Source: Litoreibacter sp. | GTDB taxonomy: Bacteria > Pseudomonadota > Alphaproteobacteria > Rhodobacterales > Rhodobacteraceae | DNA: 6,135 nucleotides | Assembly (NCBI GenBank): GCA_013042765.1 | Contig: JABDPP010000403.1 | Span: forward strand, 1 to 6,135 | Direction of reading: 5' to 3' | Shown: positions 4,908-6,135 of the stretch, in pieces | How the letters are laid out: every line of letters starts with the position of its first letter | How positions within the stretch are numbered: position 1 is the stretch's first letter | Program-made: the position numbers and the translations under genes | The notes under the pieces: generated by a model | Database searches by the model: none | The model's input: only the letters and a program-made list of their open reading frames with translations | What the model was told of the DNA's origin: nothing

Positions 4908-6135
4908 TTGGCGACCTCACGGAAAAAGCCGTCGCAGGCGAAAAAGACTGCCCCGAAGACAGGATCCCGTGCCGCGAAATCAAAACCGGCGGCGGCATCA
5001 CGCTCGAAAGCGAAAACCAAAGCCGAAGACCTGCAACAGGATGCCCCCGAGGCAACGGAAGCAGCTCCGGAAACCGCGGAAGTTCCTACAGTTGATGCAC
5101 AAAGTGAGGCTGATCCACCAAAAGACGCTGCTGTAGACACGGACGTAGATACGGGCGAGCCGCCCGCCGAACAGGACGGGGACGCTGCGGCGGACGACGC
5201 GCCTCTGGAACTTGGCGCTGACGATCGAGCGGAATCTGCCGCGGATGAAAAAGACGATATCTCTCCGAGTGCGGACAAAACAGAAGCCACCAGTTCGCCT
5301 GTAGATAACGGTGTCGCCTCAGAAGCGGTCGAGACCGTGCCATCAGCTGCTGAAGCTGCACCGCCGCGTCGCAGTGGCTTTGCAGGGCTGGTTCTTGGCG
5401 GAATTGTTGCGGCGCTTATCGGTTTTGGAACAGCGCAGTTCCTGGTGCCGGAGGGATGGCCGCGTAAGGACTCAGCGCCGGCAGTCGACTACCAGGGCAT
5501 GATTGACGCGCAGGCCGAACGGTTGGCCTCGCTTGAGGCGCAGCTGAGCGAAGCGGCTCAGAAAGCGCAAGCCGCGGAAGAGAAAGCTGCGGCAGCGGAG
5601 CAAGAGGCCGCGGCCCGGATCGATTCTTTGGAGGCTGATCTCGAGGCTGCGAAACTGGCGCCAGAACCGGTGGACCTTTCCCCCGAAGTTCAGGCTGCGC
5701 TTGAAGCGCAGAAAGGTCAAATCGCTGCCCTGTCTTCAGAGCTTGAAGAGATGACTGCATTTGCGAAGTCGCAGATAGAAGCGGCGGCCGAGCAGGTTGA
5801 GGATGTTAAATCCGCTGAAGCGCGAGCCAAGGCGCGTGGCGCGCTTGGCGTTGTTCGTGCCGCCTTGGACAGCGGCAGCCCTTTTGAAGACGTGCTCCCC
5901 GATATTTCGGCGGCAGCCGAGATACCGGCACCGCTCGCAGAGACAGCGCAAAGCGGCGTTCCCACACTGATCGAGTTGCAGGACAGTTTCCCCGAGGTAG
6001 CAAGGCGCGCTCTCTCGGTCTCTCTGCGCGAGACCAGCGGCGATAGCACGAGCGACAGGTTGAAGCTCTTCCTGCAGGATCAGATCGGCGTGCGTTCGCT
6101 CGCCCCGCGTGAGGGGGATGACCCGGACGCGGTCC
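4908..6135 (+). CDS. Mic60/mitofilin-type (COG4223) membrane-anchored coiled-coil protein; 3' end outside window
   Basis: The frame stays open for 409 codons to the window edge. Layout: residues 2-39 are Lys/Arg/Ala-rich (13 basic, no acidic residues); about 40-152 are acidic, Ala/Pro-rich and low complexity; 158-180 form one membrane segment (FAGLVLGGIVAALIGFGTAQFLV); about 196-250 and 260-310 are Ala/Glu-rich coiled coil; then a more conserved part begins, with FPEVARRALS and the PREGDDPDAV segment known from rhodobacterial COG4223 proteins. This matches alphaproteobacterial Mic60, an inner-membrane protein with a periplasmic coiled coil linked to intracytoplasmic or cristae-like membrane shaping and outer-membrane contacts. 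Location next to hemD fits the known neighbourhood. Start is TTG 4908: SD AAGGAAGAGG, no alternative start upstream in frame. The diagnostic C-terminal mitofilin signature lies mostly beyond the window, so the assignment is strong for COG4223, a little less for Mic60 function. Confidence 0.85.
   Translation, partial: MATSRKKPSQAKKTAPKTGSRAAKSKPAAASRSKAKTKAEDLQQDAPEATEAAPETAEVPTVDAQSEADPPKDAAVDTDVDTGEPPAEQDGDAAADDAPLELGADDRAESAADEKDDISPSADKTEATSSPVDNGVASEAVETVPSAAEAAPPRRSGFAGLVLGGIVAALIGFGTAQFLVPEGWPRKDSAPAVDYQGMIDAQAERLASLEAQLSEAAQKAQAAEEKAAAAEQEAAARIDSLEADLEAAKLAPEPVDLSPEVQAALEAQKGQIAALSSELEEMTAFAKSQIEAAAEQVEDVKSAEARAKARGALGVVRAALDSGSPFEDVLPDISAAAEIPAPLAETAQSGVPTLIELQDSFPEVARRALSVSLRETSGDSTSDRLKLFLQDQIGVRSLAPREGDDPDAV

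Noticed and set aside
4874..5290. Ser/Ala-rich - strand open frame opposite the Mic60-type gene
   Set aside because: It is the antisense shadow of the Ala/Glu-rich low-complexity coding sequence; such shadows are expected there.
1..6135. Mobile element, CRISPR array, phage or horizontally acquired island
   Set aside because: No transposase, integrase, direct-repeat array or attachment-like repeats were seen; all protein genes are core or lineage-typical and have similar composition.

Overview
The window looks like a core chromosomal segment of an alphaproteobacterium, most likely Rhodobacterales/Roseobacter group. This rests on protein signatures I recognise by eye, the gene order tsaD-gpsA-yciI-EVE diverging from hemD and a Mic60-like gene, and GC-rich coding sequence. 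No mobile element, CRISPR array, tRNA or rRNA was found.

Left part (1-1050, + strand): the 3' end of ahcY (S-adenosylhomocysteine hydrolase) closes with a strong intrinsic terminator. A 204-nt spacer follows, AT-rich in its middle, then a monocistronic DUF2853-family gene with its own strong terminator. Both terminators carry the same kind of interrupted T tract (TTTGCTTTT type).

Middle gap (1051-1291): about 240 bases with no credible gene. The + strand here can fold into a compact three-way junction followed by a second long hairpin. A promoter-like element lies just in front. I propose an unannotated small structured RNA, and this is the most interesting non-coding signal in the window.

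Central operon (1292-4031, - strand; transcription order tsaD, gpsA, YciI-family gene, EVE-domain gene): all junctions are coupled, with a 4-nt overlap, a 3-nt gap and a 1-nt overlap. It joins tRNA t6A modification (TsaD), phospholipid precursor synthesis (GpsA) and two small proteins of unknown role, one of them a PUA-like EVE protein of the modified-nucleotide-binding superfamily.

Right part (4081-6135, + strand): hemD (uroporphyrinogen-III synthase) diverges from tsaD across only 49 bp. It is followed by a TTG-started gene, cut by the window end, for a membrane-anchored coiled-coil protein of the alphaproteobacterial Mic60/mitofilin (COG4223) type. Pairing of alphaproteobacterial mic60 with heme genes is a known arrangement. 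Its start codon, charge-switching N-terminal region, single membrane segment and coiled coil are described below.
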